NCBI GenBank assembly: GCA_028285685.1
Contig: JANQOR010000026.1
Location: 1-64,000, forward strand
Direction: 5' to 3'
Source: Cyclobacteriaceae bacterium
GTDB taxonomy: Bacteria > Bacteroidota > Bacteroidia > Cytophagales > Cyclobacteriaceae
Length of the DNA stretch: 64,000 nucleotides
The position numbers and the translations under genes are program-made. The notes below the pieces were generated by a model, which saw only the letters and a program-made list of their open reading frames with translations, was not told the origin of the DNA and ran no database searches. Positions 45,501 through 54,647 of the stretch are shown here, one piece after another. Each line of letters begins with the position of its first letter. The stretch's first letter is position 1.

Positions 45501-47566
45501 GGAACATCATTTAGGAACCATTGATAACTATCCGCTCCGGCTGGGCTTGCCTGGAAAGTTGGCGGTGGATCATGTGGACAGAATTCAGGAAAACCAACGA
45601 AAGATACTCCGAGTGGAGAATTTTCGGTGATCGTGGCCTCACTGAATGAGTAAACAGAACAGCCGTTGTTATTTTTCTCTGCTGAAACCCGATAGCTGCC
45701 TTCGCCAACAGGACCAAAGTAAATGGTCCCACCGTCGCCCTCCTGTGATGGCCCAACGAGTGTTCCGTCCAACTCCTCCAATTGATACCATACAGAGGGC
45801 TCTGATGAATCAACTGACAACTGCTTTGTCTCACCGAAGCAAACAGGTCCTCCTCCCATCACGCCAAACGGATCGGGGACATCTTTAACCAATACAGCAA
45901 CAGGATCTGAGGTAGCAGTCAACGAGGTATGACATCCATCGTGGTTGGAGGTAAGCACACAGGTAACAACATCGCCATTCGAATAGTCGGAAGACACATG
46001 CGTCGACGCATTAATTCCTACGTTAGTCCCGTTCTTTTTCCATTGATACGTGGGTGCGGTTCCTTGGTAGGTAGTTGCGGCAGTAAAGGTTACTTCATCA
46101 CCCGGACAAATATTGTTAACATTTGAACTGATGACGATTGTCGGTGTCACATTGGTTTCGACATTTACTTCACCTGTACTAGCTGTCGCACTTTTCCCAT
46201 TGGCACAGCCTGGATCATTCGAAGTGATGGTTAGTGAAACCTGATCCCCATCTGAAAGTGTTGAAATACTAAAATCCGAGGTGGTGGCTTGCGATACACC
46301 ATTCAGCTTCCAGTTATAGGTTGGGTTCGTTCCACCATTTGTAATGCTTGCGGTGAAAGTCACATTTTCACTGTCACAAATGTCTACGAATGCCGGAGTT
46401 ATCGAAACAGACGGATTCACGTCCGGAATCTCCGTGATCGTGACCTTAGAGGATTCGGTAGGACATCCAGCTCTTGTCCCAACCACTTTATACTCCCCAG
46501 GACCGTAATTGCCAAAGGAGAGTTCACCGTTGTTACCCCAAAAAGGTCCAACCAGGTTGCTACCTGCAAATGTTTTTAGTTGGTAAGAGACTCCTGGTTC
46601 AGAACTGCCTATCTTAAGTTCTTTGGTATCACCAGCACAAACGTTTCCCCCTCCCATCATATGGATCATATTAGGCGGGGTTTTCACGTCGACGGTAATG
46701 GAATTTGATGTCGCTGTATTAGAAGTGATGCAGCCAGAGTAGTTAGATGTCAAGGTGCAAGTGATCACGTCGTTATCTTGCAAATCACTTGCACTGTAGC
46801 TGGACCCCGTATCAATTACTGCGCCGTTCTTTTTCCACTGGTAGGTAGGACTAGTCCCGCCGTTTGTTGGCGATGCTGTGAAAACGACTGCTTCTCCTGG
46901 ACAGATGTTGTTTTGGCTTGCACTGATGGAAACGGAAGGACTAACGTAACTTTCGACGTTGATTTCACCGGTTGAAGCCGTGGCACTCTTACCATTCGCA
47001 CATCCTGGATCATTCGAGATAATTGTGAGTGATACAACATCACCGTCTGACAGTGTTGAGATATTGTAGCTGGATGCCGAACTCTTACTGACTCCATTTA
47101 GTTTCCAGGAGTAAGATGGGCTAGATCCCCCATGTGTAATATTGGCAGAAAAAGAAACATTTTCACCACTGCAGATATTTACAAAAGATGGAGTAATAGA
47201 AACACTGGGATTAACATCCGGAACAGATATAATTGTTACTTGATTGAGGGCCTCAATCGAGCAGCCATTTCCATTTTTTGTCCCGACGACTTTATAGGTT
47301 CCCGGACCGTGATTGCCCAGTGAAAGAGTCCCCGCATTTCCCCACTTTGAGGACCCAATATTCGAACCAGCAGATGTTTGTAACTGGTACTTCACATCGG
47401 TTTGAGAATTCAGGACTTGAACTACTTTGGTTCCTGTTCCACAAATAGTTGTGCCACCTTGAGCCTGGATACCAAAAGGCATCGGGCAATCCTGAGCGCT
47501 CACAGACTGCAACAAAATGAACAGGACTAGGATGAGTATGAATTTTAATGTGATTTTAGCTTTCAT
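42572..47566 (-). CDS. RHS N-terminal half (DUF6443 type) with Ig-like repeats
   Basis: A 1664-residue secreted protein (signal ending LLQSVSAQ). Residues about 26-980 are Ig/PKD-like modules in a roughly 267-residue block that occurs twice (starting VPDVNPSVSITP and IPDVNPSVSITP), plus further single modules. From about 1090 the sequence is the DUF6443-type start of an RHS protein: ISKTRAYHDGLGRIEQNI, LAHYDEYGRENIQILPYES, MIYDEWDRLVLTQDGN, VKYEYDHANRLVDAFHTL, YSYNIRGWLNAINESSL and MELIYN. There it stops, at the point where RHS proteins normally continue with NGNI..W. That continuation is found in the next gene. The stop is 20 bases before the next ATG. Confidence 0.87.
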   Translation of the reverse strand: MKAKITLKFILILVLFILLQSVSAQDCPMPFGIQAQGGTTICGTGTKVVQVLNSQTDVKYQLQTSAGSNIGSSKWGNAGTLSLGNHGPGTYKVVGTKNGNGCSIEALNQVTIISVPDVNPSVSITPSFVNICSGENVSFSANITHGGSSPSYSWKLNGVSKSSASSYNISTLSDGDVVSLTIISNDPGCANGKSATASTGEINVESYVSPSVSISASQNNICPGEAVVFTASPTNGGTSPTYQWKKNGAVIDTGSSYSASDLQDNDVITCTLTSNYSGCITSNTATSNSITVDVKTPPNMIHMMGGGNVCAGDTKELKIGSSEPGVSYQLKTFAGSNLVGPFWGNNGELSFGNYGPGEYKVVGTRAGCPTESSKVTITEIPDVNPSVSITPAFVDICDSENVTFTASITNGGTNPTYNWKLNGVSQATTSDFSISTLSDGDQVSLTITSNDPGCANGKSATASTGEVNVETNVTPTIVISSNVNNICPGDEVTFTAATTYQGTAPTYQWKKNGTNVGINASTHVSSDYSNGDVVTCVLTSNHDGCHTSLTATSDPVAVLVKDVPDPFGVMGGGPVCFGETKQLSVDSSEPSVWYQLEELDGTLVGPSQEGDGGTIYFGPVGEGSYRVSAEKNNNGCSVYSFSEATITENSPLGVSFVGFPEFCPHDPPPTFQASPAGADSYQWFLNDVPISGETARTFQPSQAGTYKVSVTIGTCTETSALQSMIDAPVYTPSLVIQPSTGYSEQICYGATAQFEVDTSTYSGTNPIYQWKLNDVAVGSNSPSIFIDDLRDNDVITCEMTSNSTECITTSNVTSNDIVMDLVGTTVPTIQIQVSSGYANAVCEGTSVQFEVENTFEGGDSPIFQWKRNGQNVGANSTIYSASDFSDGDIVSCQMISNSSSCLQTDLATSNEFSVKVSTYPSVSAGGDISVFEYTGIVTLEGSPDGGTWSGNGIVNEYQFDPAVGHGIYQLSYHYIHPATGCDGTDQKNVVVLANPEISPSGIISFSNPGVTLSIDPTLGPFQWYLNGNPIDGANQASFLAEDLGTYTVKVKAGGLFPYVTPPVYVVDGSDPWKNTIETTVPRVQVSDSINLSGLSEVSISKTRAYHDGLGRIEQNIAWRHSPNSMDIVQLAHYDEYGRENIQILPYESPANDLSYRENAFSVTDPIGTEQYEFYQNATGVAIDPAPFAETSFDGTPLSRVLEQGAPGINWQLGSNTVKTAIKFNSDSAVMRLNWNGLLGQGEEFYPENELSTNQVIDEDGNVTMEFTNKTGQVILKRSRVDSTKWAETYYIYDDFGLLRIVLPPQAVALLPSDFLALTPYSAGRQPFLDTWAFQYSYDERKRMVEKKVPGAEKVLMIYDEWDRLVLTQDGNQRDPNIGLGVEWQFTKYDKLNRPVITGILDGSSGEIALRDSVASISERGESFDASGTHQYTSRIFPTEASGLVQRYLTVTYYDTYDFVPGSDLVGAAFSLAPEFNSTDEFHLAPVHKSDVKGQVTGTLTAQLGSSDFLTTVTFYDEKYRVIQVLSENHLAGGSDTVSTQYDFKGNVRQIKNVHWNGNEETNILVKYEYDHANRLVDAFHTLNGGERIHLLSNKYNALGELVEKNLHGDGAGFAQTVDYSYNIRGWLNAINESSLSGSSQVPDPTDLFSMELIYNTTVTGIPAN

Positions 47567-47591
47567 TTGTGCACTTTTTGAGATTAGGTAT

Positions 47592-50500
47592 TTATTCTCC
47601 TGCGTATTTGTAGGCTACCTTTTGAATGATGTGATCATTGTGATCCTTCACCAACTGCAGCCTTCCAAAAGCATCATATTCATAGGTGGTAGTTAGCCCA
47701 TTCGGGTCCGTAACCCTGGATAGACCTCTTCCCGGAATGTACTCGTACAAGGTCAGCAGTGAACCTTCGATATTTTTTAAATTCTGAATTTCAGCAGTAG
47801 TAAGGTTGTTCCTGGTAGGGTCCTCTAGAGCACTTCCAGATAAAGCAAGCGCAGAAGTAACTTGGGATTCATTGGCATTTTCAATTTTAGCCAGAGGCAG
47901 CGTTTGGTTGTGGCCCCAGATGTACGTGGTTGAAATACCATTCGGCACGGTAAAACTCTTTACATTTCCCTTCGAGTCGTATGAAACACTTGTTAGCTGG
48001 CGATGATTGGGGAAACCTGTCGCATCCGTAGAACCTGGAAAGAACTGACTTGGAGTAAGTGGTTCATACTTAAATACTCCTGAAGCTACCACATGCTGAC
48101 CATTCACTTCATACTGCATTGCATTAGCCTCTGTGATGTTGCTGTCCACATATCTAAATTGCTCTATGGGGAACCCCACCATGTTTTTTGATTTCAGGCT
48201 ATCCAAAATCTCAGAAGTGTGAGAATAATCCTCAGGATACTTATAGACCGTTTTTTGAAAGTCACCTTCACTGTCAAGCATTGTCTCTGAGGTCTTCAGA
48301 TAATGCTGATTGCCCTCATAGTAAAAATTAGAAGAGGATGTCTGAGTTCGAGCTGGTGAGCTGTCATCAGTGGCCGTGGTGATGGTTGAATTTAAGTGGA
48401 ACCGTCCCGAAAACTGCTGATAAAACTTTGTGTAGGTGGGTCCATCTGTTTTAATAGCATTGACGTAAAATGTCGGATCGGTTGGGTTGTCTTCTGGCGT
48501 AATGAAATCGTAATTATTAGTCAACCGTTTGACCTGGATCGGATTACTGTTTTCTAACCTGTAATCGGTCTGTTTGAGCAACAACCCTCTGCGCCAATCC
48601 CTGGTATCCGGAACAACTGGAGGATAGATTTCTATTTTTTGAGCACCGAATGACACAACATCGTCGTATTTGTTTAGGATCCAACCTTGAGTGAAATCAG
48701 CCTGATCAAATGGAGAGGTGTATTCATACTCTGTATATCCATTGGGAATTCCTGCTTTATCAAGTTGCTTCTTAATCACCCTTGAATAGCCAACCACTCC
48801 TCCTTTTGTCGTTGCCAAGGGTAGATTTGTGTTGTATGTTCGGATCCATGTCAACGGCAGAGGGCCTGTCAGCCAGCCGTTGTAAGTAAATAGAGCTGGA
48901 TCAAAAACCTCTATGAATCCATATTTGGGAACCGTCGCTAAATGGCCCGAAGAAAAACCGGGAACGAAACCATCGTAGGTATATTCGTTGACCAGCCCTA
49001 CTTCACCCCTTCCCTTCGTATCTACTGTTTTGGCAATTCGTAAGCCACCCACCAATTTTTTACCTTCAGGACCAAGGGATTGAAAATAGTGCCAGCTGAC
49101 ATTTGCAAATAGATCGGGAATAAGTTCAGGTATGCATCCACCTCCATTGTTAAAAGTGCTGATCGAAATCTGGTATTCGTCTGGAGGCAAGTTTATGGTC
49201 CCTTTTGTAGATCCTGAGGCTTGTTCTTCAAGGTTCAAGTCCGCTACCGTGCTTCCACTCATGTCCTTGAAGGTGATGAGAATACCGCAGTATGTATCGT
49301 TCATGGGCGGTCCCATGATTTCAAACGTCACCTCGGATGCTGGAGCATTAGCATCGACAGTGTCAGAGCCCTGATCATAGTGGAAGGTGACCGGGCTCCC
49401 CTCGATCTTTCGGGTTCTCTGCTCCATACTCTGAATTTCATTGCCTTCATAGATGAACTCGGTAGAGCCGCCCGTCTTATAGCTAATCTTCCTCAAAATA
49501 CCTGCTTGTGCATATGCCGGATCGGGCTCGCGATTAGCCGTTCCGCCATGAACATAGACATAGCCTTCGTGTCCAAACAGAAAAAGGTATTTAGTATAGG
49601 CAGGCTCCAGGGTGGTGTTACCGACCTGACCGTTGTAATACCCCCAATGGTCTCTGGCCTTTGAATGCCTGTTTGGCAAGTAATAAAGCTGGTTGTATTC
49701 GAAACTTGAGTGAACAATAGAATTTGAATCGGTTTCGTCCCATTCCAGGATTCGGTCAAGTTTTAATCGTTTTCGGTAATCTCCATCGTAGTTCAGCGGA
49801 GTGCCTCCCAAGTAAATCATGTCACAGGAATCTTCCAGGGGAACGACCCCTGTTTCGGTAAAATAGGTGTATTCAAACGAGTACTTTTTTAACAGCTGAT
49901 CATTAATGTTCCAAACCTCAATTGAATTCAAGATCTTATCATCTCTGAAATCACATCGGTACCCACCGGTTGTAAAGGTGATCTTTCCCCCTTCGTGATT
50001 GATTTGTTTAAGCCTTAATGCATGTGTGGTGATGACCGTAAAGGATGGCTGATGAGTGCCGTTCAAGGGAATCTTGTTTGACACCGATTCTGTCACAAGT
50101 CGTGTCGGGTATTGTTCGTATTCAAAGGTGATTTTACCCTCATGAGAAGGGTGCGAAATCTCTGTCAGGTACCAGGAAGAGACTTTAAAGGTGTTGTCCG
50201 TCCATGAACCACTTATAGGACGAGAATTAGAAAATTCATAGTCTCTAAATGAGTACTTGGTACCGTCCACATTGAGTATATCAAACCCGACTAGTGAACC
50301 AACTAGAGTCGCTCCAAGCGAATTGTCGATCGGAATCTGACCTTCTGCGACATAGATCGGCAAAATCTTGATATCACTTTGAGGTACCTGCATAATGTTT
50401 CCATCTTTCTGAATAAAGAAGCTACCGGAGACACCTCCGGCGTTAAAGAAAAACTTATCAGGCTCACCGTCCCAGGTTCCGTTGGAAATGTTCGTCAGGT

Positions 50501-50930
50501 AGTCGTTCACCGTTTGGTCCGTGTCCGCATTCTTGGCGTCAGGAGGAAGCGCAGGTAAGGCTGTGTAGCCGCTTTCTCCATCATCTATCCTTCCCCTTGT
50601 AACTCTCGAAACGGAACCTCCGGCATTCAGTGTCCAACCCAATCCAACCCATGTCGGCATCTCCTCCACCTTGACTCCATTGCTTGCAGAATAGCTAAGT
50701 ACGACCTGGCTAGCTAGTGTCTTGGAAGATGCAGCAGCAAGTGGAATAGAGACATTAATAGATCCGGTATACAAGCTCACATCCGTATTACCGGCTTTGT
50801 GGAAAGCCATCGCAGTTGGACTCGGCATTGCGACCTGCATTTCAAGTGGAAATGGGTCCTGTGAGAGGAGGTTATAAGGTTGACAAAAAATCGCAATTGA
50901 TATAAAGAGTATGACGAAATATCTTTTCAT
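47592..50930 (-). CDS. SpvB-like RHS-associated secreted protein
   Basis: A 1112-residue secreted protein, first in the operon (signal ending QPYNLLSQ). Its start (TGSINVSIPL, VLSYSASNGVKVEEMPTWVG, LGWTLNAGGSVSRVTRG) matches the SpvB/TcB-type N-terminus that precedes RHS repeats in Bacteroidota. The middle is beta-rich. The C-terminus has YIWGHNQTLPLAKIENA and a final YD-type motif (LTTTYEYDAFGRLQLVKDHN). In Tc toxins a B-type protein of this kind builds one part of the RHS cocoon that the C protein completes. It is followed after 25 bases by the RHS half gene. The operon starts divergently from the sigma factor gene. Confidence 0.82.
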   Translation of the reverse strand: MKRYFVILFISIAIFCQPYNLLSQDPFPLEMQVAMPSPTAMAFHKAGNTDVSLYTGSINVSIPLAAASSKTLASQVVLSYSASNGVKVEEMPTWVGLGWTLNAGGSVSRVTRGRIDDGESGYTALPALPPDAKNADTDQTVNDYLTNISNGTWDGEPDKFFFNAGGVSGSFFIQKDGNIMQVPQSDIKILPIYVAEGQIPIDNSLGATLVGSLVGFDILNVDGTKYSFRDYEFSNSRPISGSWTDNTFKVSSWYLTEISHPSHEGKITFEYEQYPTRLVTESVSNKIPLNGTHQPSFTVITTHALRLKQINHEGGKITFTTGGYRCDFRDDKILNSIEVWNINDQLLKKYSFEYTYFTETGVVPLEDSCDMIYLGGTPLNYDGDYRKRLKLDRILEWDETDSNSIVHSSFEYNQLYYLPNRHSKARDHWGYYNGQVGNTTLEPAYTKYLFLFGHEGYVYVHGGTANREPDPAYAQAGILRKISYKTGGSTEFIYEGNEIQSMEQRTRKIEGSPVTFHYDQGSDTVDANAPASEVTFEIMGPPMNDTYCGILITFKDMSGSTVADLNLEEQASGSTKGTINLPPDEYQISISTFNNGGGCIPELIPDLFANVSWHYFQSLGPEGKKLVGGLRIAKTVDTKGRGEVGLVNEYTYDGFVPGFSSGHLATVPKYGFIEVFDPALFTYNGWLTGPLPLTWIRTYNTNLPLATTKGGVVGYSRVIKKQLDKAGIPNGYTEYEYTSPFDQADFTQGWILNKYDDVVSFGAQKIEIYPPVVPDTRDWRRGLLLKQTDYRLENSNPIQVKRLTNNYDFITPEDNPTDPTFYVNAIKTDGPTYTKFYQQFSGRFHLNSTITTATDDSSPARTQTSSSNFYYEGNQHYLKTSETMLDSEGDFQKTVYKYPEDYSHTSEILDSLKSKNMVGFPIEQFRYVDSNITEANAMQYEVNGQHVVASGVFKYEPLTPSQFFPGSTDATGFPNHRQLTSVSYDSKGNVKSFTVPNGISTTYIWGHNQTLPLAKIENANESQVTSALALSGSALEDPTRNNLTTAEIQNLKNIEGSLLTLYEYIPGRGLSRVTDPNGLTTTYEYDAFGRLQLVKDHNDHIIQKVAYKYAGE

Positions 50931-51036
50931 AAGAAATTGGGTTGTGCAGAAATACTCGCTGTTACTTTTTTAATATTTATTTGTACCCAATTCTGAAAAA
51001 GGTAATCATCGACGATCCCGTTCACTGAAATATCAC

Positions 51037-51621
51037 ATGCGCAGACACATTGAGGACAGTGAAATAATTGAGCATATTCGGAAAGAAACAAGCCAAACTG
51101 ATGAGGTTTTGAAGTATGTGTATCAGTTGAACTTTGAGTCCGTAAAACGCTACATCGTCAATACGGGAGGAACTGAGGAGGATGCGAAGGACACATTTCA
51201 GGATGCACTGGTCGTCTTCATTAACGCAGTAAAACGACGGAATTTCGAAAGGAGATCATCGATAAAAACATACGTATTTGCAATCACTAAAAATTTGTGG
51301 TTGAAGGAGTTGAGGCAAACAGGGAAATTTTCGTTTACAGAGATCGATTTGGTTGATGAACAGTTGCCGGAGGAGAACTCAATAGAAATTACTGATAAGA
51401 TAGCCCTACTAAATAAAGCTATGATGGACTTAAGTGAGGAGTGCCGTACCTTATTACTTGATTTCTACTATAAAAAAAGCTCAATGCGCGATCTCATGGC
51501 GAAATTTGGACTAGGAAGTGAACAAGCAGCAAAAAACAAAAAGTATCGATGCATGTCTAAGTTGATGACCTTATGTGAAAAAAGCGGACTAACTAACGAA
51601 AGCCTTAGTCAATTTGAGTAA
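51037..51621 (+). CDS. ECF RNA polymerase sigma factor
   Basis: A 194-residue ECF sigma factor. Region 2 (about 25-95) includes LNFESVKRYIVNTGGTEEDA, FQDALVVFINAVKR and SSIKTYVFAITKNLW. Region 4 (about 125-185) includes MMDLSEECRTLLLDFYYKKS and the helix-turn-helix around MRDLMAKFGLGSEQAAKNKK. The N-terminus begins at the ATG at 51037. Its gene is divergent from the RHS operon with about 106 bases between starts, and it overlaps the anti-sigma gene by 8 bases. ECF factors in this layout are usually held by the linked membrane protein. Confidence 0.92.
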   Translation: MRRHIEDSEIIEHIRKETSQTDEVLKYVYQLNFESVKRYIVNTGGTEEDAKDTFQDALVVFINAVKRRNFERRSSIKTYVFAITKNLWLKELRQTGKFSFTEIDLVDEQLPEENSIEITDKIALLNKAMMDLSEECRTLLLDFYYKKSSMRDLMAKFGLGSEQAAKNKKYRCMSKLMTLCEKSGLTNESLSQFE

Positions 51622-52318
51622 AAATCAGGACCATATCGAGAAGATCGAAGCGTTTCTGGAAGGTAGGTTAGATCCTGCTGGCCACACGGAATTTGAGAAA
51701 TCCTTGCAGTCAAACGAGGCGCTTAGAAAGGAATATGAGAATTATCAACTTGCTTTAAAAGCCATTTCGAATCGTGGTCTCAAGGATCGCCTGAACGAGA
51801 TACATCATGAGGTGATCCCTCAAAAAAGGAAAACCAGGCAATGGTTAATACCCCTCGGAATCGCTGCATCCGTGACAATCCTTTCTATCTTCTTCTTCCT
51901 TCCCGATGAACAATCCATGGATCAACTGTACGATCAGTATTACGTGCCACTAGCTATTCCTAATCTCAGGGACAGCCCTGCCAACGATACTCAATACCCT
52001 CACTATTCAGCCGGCGAGTATCAAAAAGCATTTGACAGGCTCAATAGAAAAATCGAACCCTCATCAATGGATATTTTAGTTCTTGGAAATACTCTAATTG
52101 AATTAAAGAAGTATCAAGAGGCAATTGAAATCTTCTCAAGATTAAAGAACGACCCCAATACGCAGATCAGGCATCATGCCCTGTGGTACTCTGCGATCGT
52201 GAATATAAAAGTCGGTGATCAGAAAGCTGCGATTCAGGACTTAGATGAGCTCTCATCAAATTCCATTTATCAGAGAGAAGCGCGCGAACTAATAGATAGG
52301 ATCGGGGATTCAGACTAA
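51614..52318 (+). CDS. Membrane TPR protein, probable anti-sigma factor
   Basis: A 234-residue protein that starts at a TTG at 51614, the only good start, since no ATG occurs in frame before the membrane helix. The N-terminal 45 residues (IEAFLEGRLDPAGHTEFEKS, NEALRKEYENY) match the short anti-sigma domain of Bacteroidota. One membrane helix follows (WLIPLGIAASVTILSIFFF), then a periplasmic part with TPR-like helices (LGNTLIELKKYQEAIEIFSR, HALWYSAIVNIKVGDQKAAI). The 8-base overlap and the TTG suggest that production is tied to the sigma factor and lower than it. It is likely the membrane brake that senses a periplasmic signal. Confidence 0.78.
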   Translation: MSKNQDHIEKIEAFLEGRLDPAGHTEFEKSLQSNEALRKEYENYQLALKAISNRGLKDRLNEIHHEVIPQKRKTRQWLIPLGIAASVTILSIFFFLPDEQSMDQLYDQYYVPLAIPNLRDSPANDTQYPHYSAGEYQKAFDRLNRKIEPSSMDILVLGNTLIELKKYQEAIEIFSRLKNDPNTQIRHHALWYSAIVNIKVGDQKAAIQDLDELSSNSIYQREARELIDRIGDSD

Positions 52319-52327
52319 ATATCCAGA

Positions 52328-54382
52328 CTAAGCCACCACCGAACCGTTCTCTGCTTCATCACCCGGATTGACATTAACTAACTTCCCATCAGAGTTTTCA
52401 GCAAAAAGTAACATTCCCTGAGATTCTGTACCCATCATTTTACGTGGCGCCAAGTTAGCCATTACTACGACCTTTTTACCAACCATTTCCTCCGGCGTAA
52501 AGAACTTAGAAACACCACTTAAGATCGTACGAGTTTCAAGCCCAATATCGACGGTGAACTTCAGAAGCTTATTCGATTTTTCTACAGCTTCGGCCGTTTT
52601 GATCTCCCCAACTCTCAGATCCATCTTGACAAAATCATCAAAAACAATCTCGTCCTTTAGCACCTCTAATTCAGATGCATTGTTTTCTTCGTCGTTCATT
52701 TTCTTAGTTTCTAACAATTTATTCACTTGAACTTCTATCACCTTGTCGTCGATCTTTTCAAAAAGTAGCTCCGCCTGGTTCAGCTGATGAGAAGAACTCA
52801 AGAGATCGACATTTCCAGCTTCTGCCCATTTCTTAGATTCAATGTTCAGGACCTTTGCAAGCTTTTTGGCAGTAAAGGGCAAAAAAGGCTCGCAGACGAT
52901 CGACAGGTTGGCAGAAATCTGTAGCGCAATGTTTAAAATGGTACCCACTCGGCCTTCATCTTCCTTGATCAATTTCCAAGGCTCCGTGTCCGCCAGATAC
53001 TTATTGCCGGCTCTGGCAAGCTCCATCATACTGCTAAGCGCTTCGCGAAATTTGAATTGGTTAAGTGCATCTTCGATCTTCTTAGGTATGGAGGCGATTG
53101 AGGCTATGACCTCCATATCTATTGGCTGAAGGTCTCCTCTGGATGGTACCTTGCCTTCAAAATATTTATGAGTTAAGACAACAGCTCTGTTGACAAAATT
53201 TCCGAAAATAGCAACGAGTTCGCTGTTGTTTCTCGTTTGAAAATCCTTCCAGGTAAAGTCATTGTCCTTTGTTTCAGGAGCATTAGCAGTCAGGACATAT
53301 CGCAGTACATCTTGCTTATCGGGAAATTCTTCCAGGTACTCATGAAGCCAAACTGCCCAATTCCTTGAGGTTGAGATCTTGTTGTTTTCTAGGTTTAAAA
53401 ATTCATTTGCCGGCACATTCTCTGGAAGGATGAATGAACCCTCTGCCTTTAAGAGCGCTGGAAAAATGACACAGTGAAACACAATGTTATCCTTTCCAAT
53501 AAAATGCAACAGCCTGGTGTCTTCTGATTTCCAGTAGTCTTCCCAATTCTTTCCCTCTTGTTTGGCCCATTCTTTTGTTGCAGAAATGTAGCCGATTGGT
53601 GCGTCAAACCAGACGTAGAGAACCTTTCCTTCTCCACCTTCAACAGGAACTGGGATTCCCCACGATAAATCTCTGGTCATCGGTCTTGGTTTCAAGCCAT
53701 TATCAATCCAGCTTTTACACTGGCCGTAAACATTCGACTTCCACTCCTTGTGATCCTCAAGAATCCATTTTTTCAACCAAGGCTCGTATTGATCCAGAGG
53801 GAAATACCAATGCTCGGTCTCTTTCAATATTGGGGCCTCGCCACTCAACATTGATTTTGGATTTTTCAGCTCAGAGGGACTCAAAGTAGAGCCACAGTTC
53901 TCACATTGATCGCCATAAGCCTCTGGAAAGCTACATGTCGGACATGTCCCCTTTATATATCTATCAGCAAGAAATTGCTGCTCATTTTGATCGTAAAACT
54001 GCTCTGAGGTGGTCTCAGTGAATTTGTTTTCGCAGTACAATTTTTCAAAAAACTCAGATGCCGTCTCATGATGCAATTTCGCAGATGTACGATGGTAGAT
54101 ATCAAAACTGATCCCGAATTTTTCAAAAGAACTTTTAATCTGCTCATGATAGAAGTCCACGACCTCCTGTGGAGTTTTGCCTTCTTTTCTGGCTCGCAGC
54201 TCAATCGCCACACCGTGCTCATCAGAACCGCATACGAATGCTACGTCTTCCTCCTTGCTTCGGAGATATCTCACGTAGATGTCCGAAGGAACATAAACAC
54301 CAGCTAGATGACCAATATGCACCGGTCCATTCGCATAAGGTAATGCGGCTGAAATCGTATGTCTTTTGAATTTTTTCACCAT
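52328..54382 (-). CDS. metG: Methionine--tRNA ligase
   Basis: A 684-residue methionyl-tRNA synthetase. It has the class-I HIGH box ([14 protein letters not shown]), the zinc knuckle with [19 protein letters not shown], the methionine-site region [15 protein letters not shown], the KMSKS-equivalent KISTS in [14 protein letters not shown], and an alpha-helical anticodon domain. At the C-terminus it has a Trbp111/EMAP-II-like tRNA-binding domain ([36 protein letters not shown]). It charges initiator and elongator tRNA-Met in the cytoplasm. It is convergent with the anti-sigma gene (nine bases between stops). Confidence 0.97.
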   Translation of the reverse strand: MVKKFKRHTISAALPYANGPVHIGHLAGVYVPSDIYVRYLRSKEEDVAFVCGSDEHGVAIELRARKEGKTPQEVVDFYHEQIKSSFEKFGISFDIYHRTSAKLHHETASEFFEKLYCENKFTETTSEQFYDQNEQQFLADRYIKGTCPTCSFPEAYGDQCENCGSTLSPSELKNPKSMLSGEAPILKETEHWYFPLDQYEPWLKKWILEDHKEWKSNVYGQCKSWIDNGLKPRPMTRDLSWGIPVPVEGGEGKVLYVWFDAPIGYISATKEWAKQEGKNWEDYWKSEDTRLLHFIGKDNIVFHCVIFPALLKAEGSFILPENVPANEFLNLENNKISTSRNWAVWLHEYLEEFPDKQDVLRYVLTANAPETKDNDFTWKDFQTRNNSELVAIFGNFVNRAVVLTHKYFEGKVPSRGDLQPIDMEVIASIASIPKKIEDALNQFKFREALSSMMELARAGNKYLADTEPWKLIKEDEGRVGTILNIALQISANLSIVCEPFLPFTAKKLAKVLNIESKKWAEAGNVDLLSSSHQLNQAELLFEKIDDKVIEVQVNKLLETKKMNDEENNASELEVLKDEIVFDDFVKMDLRVGEIKTAEAVEKSNKLLKFTVDIGLETRTILSGVSKFFTPEEMVGKKVVVMANLAPRKMMGTESQGMLLFAENSDGKLVNVNPGDEAENGSVVA

Positions 54383-54509
54383 TTGATTTGGTTAGAATCC
54401 TTTCGATTATTTGATTTTTTCGATTGTCTGATTTTATACGCTTAGCTCCACATTTCAGGCCAATCGGCAAATCCATCATTCTAAAATCGAGCAATTTCCA
54501 ATTCGGCTG

Positions 54510-54517
54510 CAAATATA
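54510..54517 (-). promoter_or_regulatory. Possible Bacteroidota -7 element upstream of metG
   Basis: The minus strand reads TATATTTG here, matching the TAnnTTTG -7 consensus. It would give a leader of about 120 bases before metG. No convincing -33 TTG lies at the expected distance, so support is modest. Confidence 0.35.
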
Positions 54518-54647
54518 GGAAAGATGATAGCCGTCATACACTATCCAGATTTAATAACAATCCTATATTCCAGAAATTTAGTTGGAAATAATTAGTGGAA
54601 TTAGACCTCTGTCTTGTTTCTATTTTACATCAACCTATAGAACCGTC

